This document shows, one piece after another, positions 62,100 through 64,000 of a DNA stretch of 64,000 nucleotides. The position numbers and the translations under genes are program-made. The stretch is from Maea johnstoni (lineage: Eukaryota; Annelida; Polychaeta; Spionida; Magelonidae): positions 32,073,057 to 32,137,056 of the forward strand of contig OZ012694.1 in NCBI GenBank assembly GCA_963942565.1, read 5' to 3'. Under the pieces are notes generated by a model. It saw only the letters and a list, made by a program, of their open reading frames with translations. It was not told where the DNA came from and ran no database searches. The stretch's first letter is position 1; every line of letters begins with the position of its first letter.

Positions 62100-62440
62100 G
62101 AAAACCACAGCCATGGGAAACAGTCATAGAGGAGCCAACACTGCATAGGGTCTTAGCCAGGATTTAGAAAATGGGTGCCCAACATTGACAACCACAGCCA
62201 TAGAGGACCCCACACATAGGGTCTTAGCCAGGATTTAGAAAATGGGTGCCCAACATTGAAAACCACAGTCATAGAGGACCCCACACATAGGGTCTTAGCC
62301 AGGATTTAGAAAATGGGTGCCCAGAATTGACAACCACAGTCATAGAGGACCCCAAACATGGGTATTAGCCAGGATTTAGGAAATGGGTTCCCAGCATTGA
62401 CAACCAAAGCCATAGAGGACCCCACACATAGGGATAGAAT
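62100..62440. repeat. 71-bp tandem array x 5
   Basis: Units contain GGGTCTTAGCCAGGATTTAG and CATAGAGGACCCCA. It begins at the acceptor side of exon 61873-62067. Confidence 0.88.
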
Positions 62441-62829
62441 GAACAAAATGGTATGGTATTGGTACCAATGAAATGGTACAGTATTTTAATGGTACTATTA
62501 ACGGTACTCTATAACATTATTACTTTATAAGTTTTGTCATGAATAGTTATGTTTAGGATCCTGGAAAATCCCTCAAAAATGATAACTGGATAGTGGTTAG
62601 TATCGATAAGAGAGTGCCTTTAAGGAATAAAACTGTAAAATACAGTACTTTTTAAAATGATACCGGTACCAGTAATGATACCTCGTAACGGCATCCAACC
62701 CTACCCACATTACCAATACCCTATTCTGCATTTTGGATAGCGATAGATTCACATTCATTAGGAGAATGAAACATGCACCAGCAAAATGGAAAATCAAAAC
62801 TTTCTCAATGAATGTTATGAAAAAGGGGT

Positions 62830-63010
62830 AGTGAGTAAAAACGGGTACTCATCTGGGTGGATAAAAACCAAGGACATGGACTGTTGCAAAAACAGGGTTA
62901 TGTAAAACAGATACACATCTGGATGGGTTCAAACCCATAAAACCATGTGAAAACAGTGTAATAGGAGAGTACAACAGATACCCATCCGGGTGGGCAAAAA
63001 CCAGATAACT
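62830..63010. repeat. About 60-bp tandem array x 3
   Basis: Three diverged units around CAGATACCCATC(C/T)GG(G/A)TGGG. Confidence 0.65.
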
Positions 63011-63116
63011 GAACTGTTGAATTGAGACAACTCCCCAATTGAAAATGAATTATCAGGCAGCTGACAATGGTATATCTTTACTGGTGGTTAACACATCCAT
63101 GCCTTGAGTGCGCATA

Positions 63117-63332
63117 CTGTAGATCACACAATGTACGCGTCTGTTTATATATAGCGTACAGCGTACATAGCTTTTGGTTCCGCCTCGCTATATATAAAAA
63201 CGCTGTACTTTTTTCTTACTGTACTGGCGCTGTCAGCGGCAGCTACCGTTGCTAACATAAAGATACGCTATGATGCGAAAACTCCCCAATTCACTATATA
63301 TTTGGGACACGCGTCATATGTGTGTTCTACAG
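63117..63332. mobile_element. 216-bp TA-flanked MITE next to the upstream KY exon
   Basis: CTGTAGATCACAC to GTGTGTTCTACAG with TA flanks; it shares TATATATAGCG and AACGCTGTACTTTT with the 31328 element. It lies 74 bases past the donor of exon 63406. Confidence 0.8.
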
Positions 63333-63405
63333 TATGAAGCCTGACAATTTTGATGATATAACTACTAGTGTGTTGAAGGTTTCTAGGTGAAGAGGAGGAG
63401 CCTAC

Positions 63406-64000
63406 CTGGTACCCGTCCTGCCCGTAGGTGGTGGAGGACGTGGACGATGTGGAGTACGACGATGTCTGACTGTAGGTCTGGTAAGACTTGAGGTCCCCTG
63501 ACCCTTCCTTGCGATCAGAGTCAGGGTAGGCGAGCAGGTATTGGCACATGTGGGTGAATGTGTCGCCGTCCTTGGCCGGGTCGTTTCCGTAGACCTCCAG
63601 GGCGTACTCCCCTTTCATGTTCGGCGGGAGGGCTGTCTCGACGACAAGGTCCTGACCTTCGCTTCTCTCCGTCACATACTGCTCCAGCAAGGCGTCATCT
63701 TTCCCCGGACGCGTCAACTTGCACAGGATGCGCACTTTACGGGACTGCGTGAAGCGGACCTCAGATTTCCCCCCGACGGCGATGATGACGGCCTCTCTGT
63801 GGCTTGGCGTGAGGCCGTACTGTTGGACGGGCGCGCCCGGACCCCAATTGGAATCGGAGGCGACGGGATAAGGCACTGCATCGTCAGCGGCTCGATCAGA
63901 GATGACCTTGTACTCGCAAGCGGCTTTGAAGACGGTCTCCACATCCAGTTTATCGCTGACTTCCTGAGAGTAGATGGTAAGGTAGTAGGGTCCCTCTCGC
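63406..64000 (-). CDS. KY-like: Long-form exon (partial at window end): second, upstream KY/hillarin repeat module
   Basis: The exon enters from beyond 64000 and ends at CAG/GTAGGC in phase 0. The visible 198 residues begin REGPYYLTIYSQEVSDKLDV and ..FKAACEYKV, matching the end of the first C-terminal repeat of the downstream module ([20 protein letters not shown]). A complete second repeat follows: GGKSEVRFTQSRKVRI, ALPPNMKGEYALEVYGNDPAKDG and MCQYLLAYPD, against [15 protein letters not shown] and [16 protein letters not shown] downstream. The tail is Ser/Tyr/Thr-rich (YSQTSSYSTSSTSSTTYGQDGYQ in essence). The transglutaminase-like part of this module, if present, lies outside the window. The exon could instead end a separate paralogous gene, but it has no stop and splices on in phase. 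Confidence 0.88.

Overview
The window looks like one locus from an invertebrate animal genome. AT-rich introns tens of kilobases long, full of microsatellites, tRNA-derived SINEs and small DNA transposons, surround GC-richer exons with standard GT/AG splice sites. I cannot assign a phylum. A 200-base assembly gap lies at 19374-19573.

Every protein-coding exon I can support is on the minus strand, and all fit one KY (kyphoscoliosis peptidase)/hillarin-like gene. The gene enters from beyond 64000 and stops at 6278. Its four 3' exons (11525-11690, 10609-10697, 8968-9108, 6278-8018) encode a shared C-terminal cassette: a proline-rich lead, a transglutaminase-like fold and four beta-rich KY/hillarin repeats. 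The transglutaminase Cys is not visible, but the His and Asp are.

Upstream, several different N-terminal coding exons end in the same phase (2 bases into a codon), and each can join the 11690 acceptor, which starts with the third base. They are: (a) a 404-residue basic exon, 14262-15475; (b) a 45-residue Ser-rich exon, 41576-41712; (c) a 426-residue open exon, 54759-56038, with a TATA/Inr-like promoter; (d) a long chain of phase-0 exons (63406-64000, 61873-62067, 60617-60841, 58161-58388, 54759-55396); and, weakly, (e) a 17-residue exon, 45797-45849. The long chain carries part of a second, upstream KY module, then a linker with FPPPP/LPPPP motifs and a GYQPG-repeat segment. The gene would thus make one invariant cassette with interchangeable N-termini, and in the long form two KY modules joined by a proline-rich linker.

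The intronic remainder is mostly repeats. A roughly 213-bp TTAA-flanked (piggyBac-like) MITE has 18 copies; one is nested in another MITE and shows the target duplication. There is a second TTAA family, two tRNA-derived SINE families (one expanded into head-only tandem arrays), a TA-flanked transposon in two copies, a hAT-like insertion, a LINE 3' end, many tandem arrays and a perfect 70-bp palindrome. No retrovirus-like or capsid-bearing element, CRISPR array, rRNA or intact tRNA gene was recognised.
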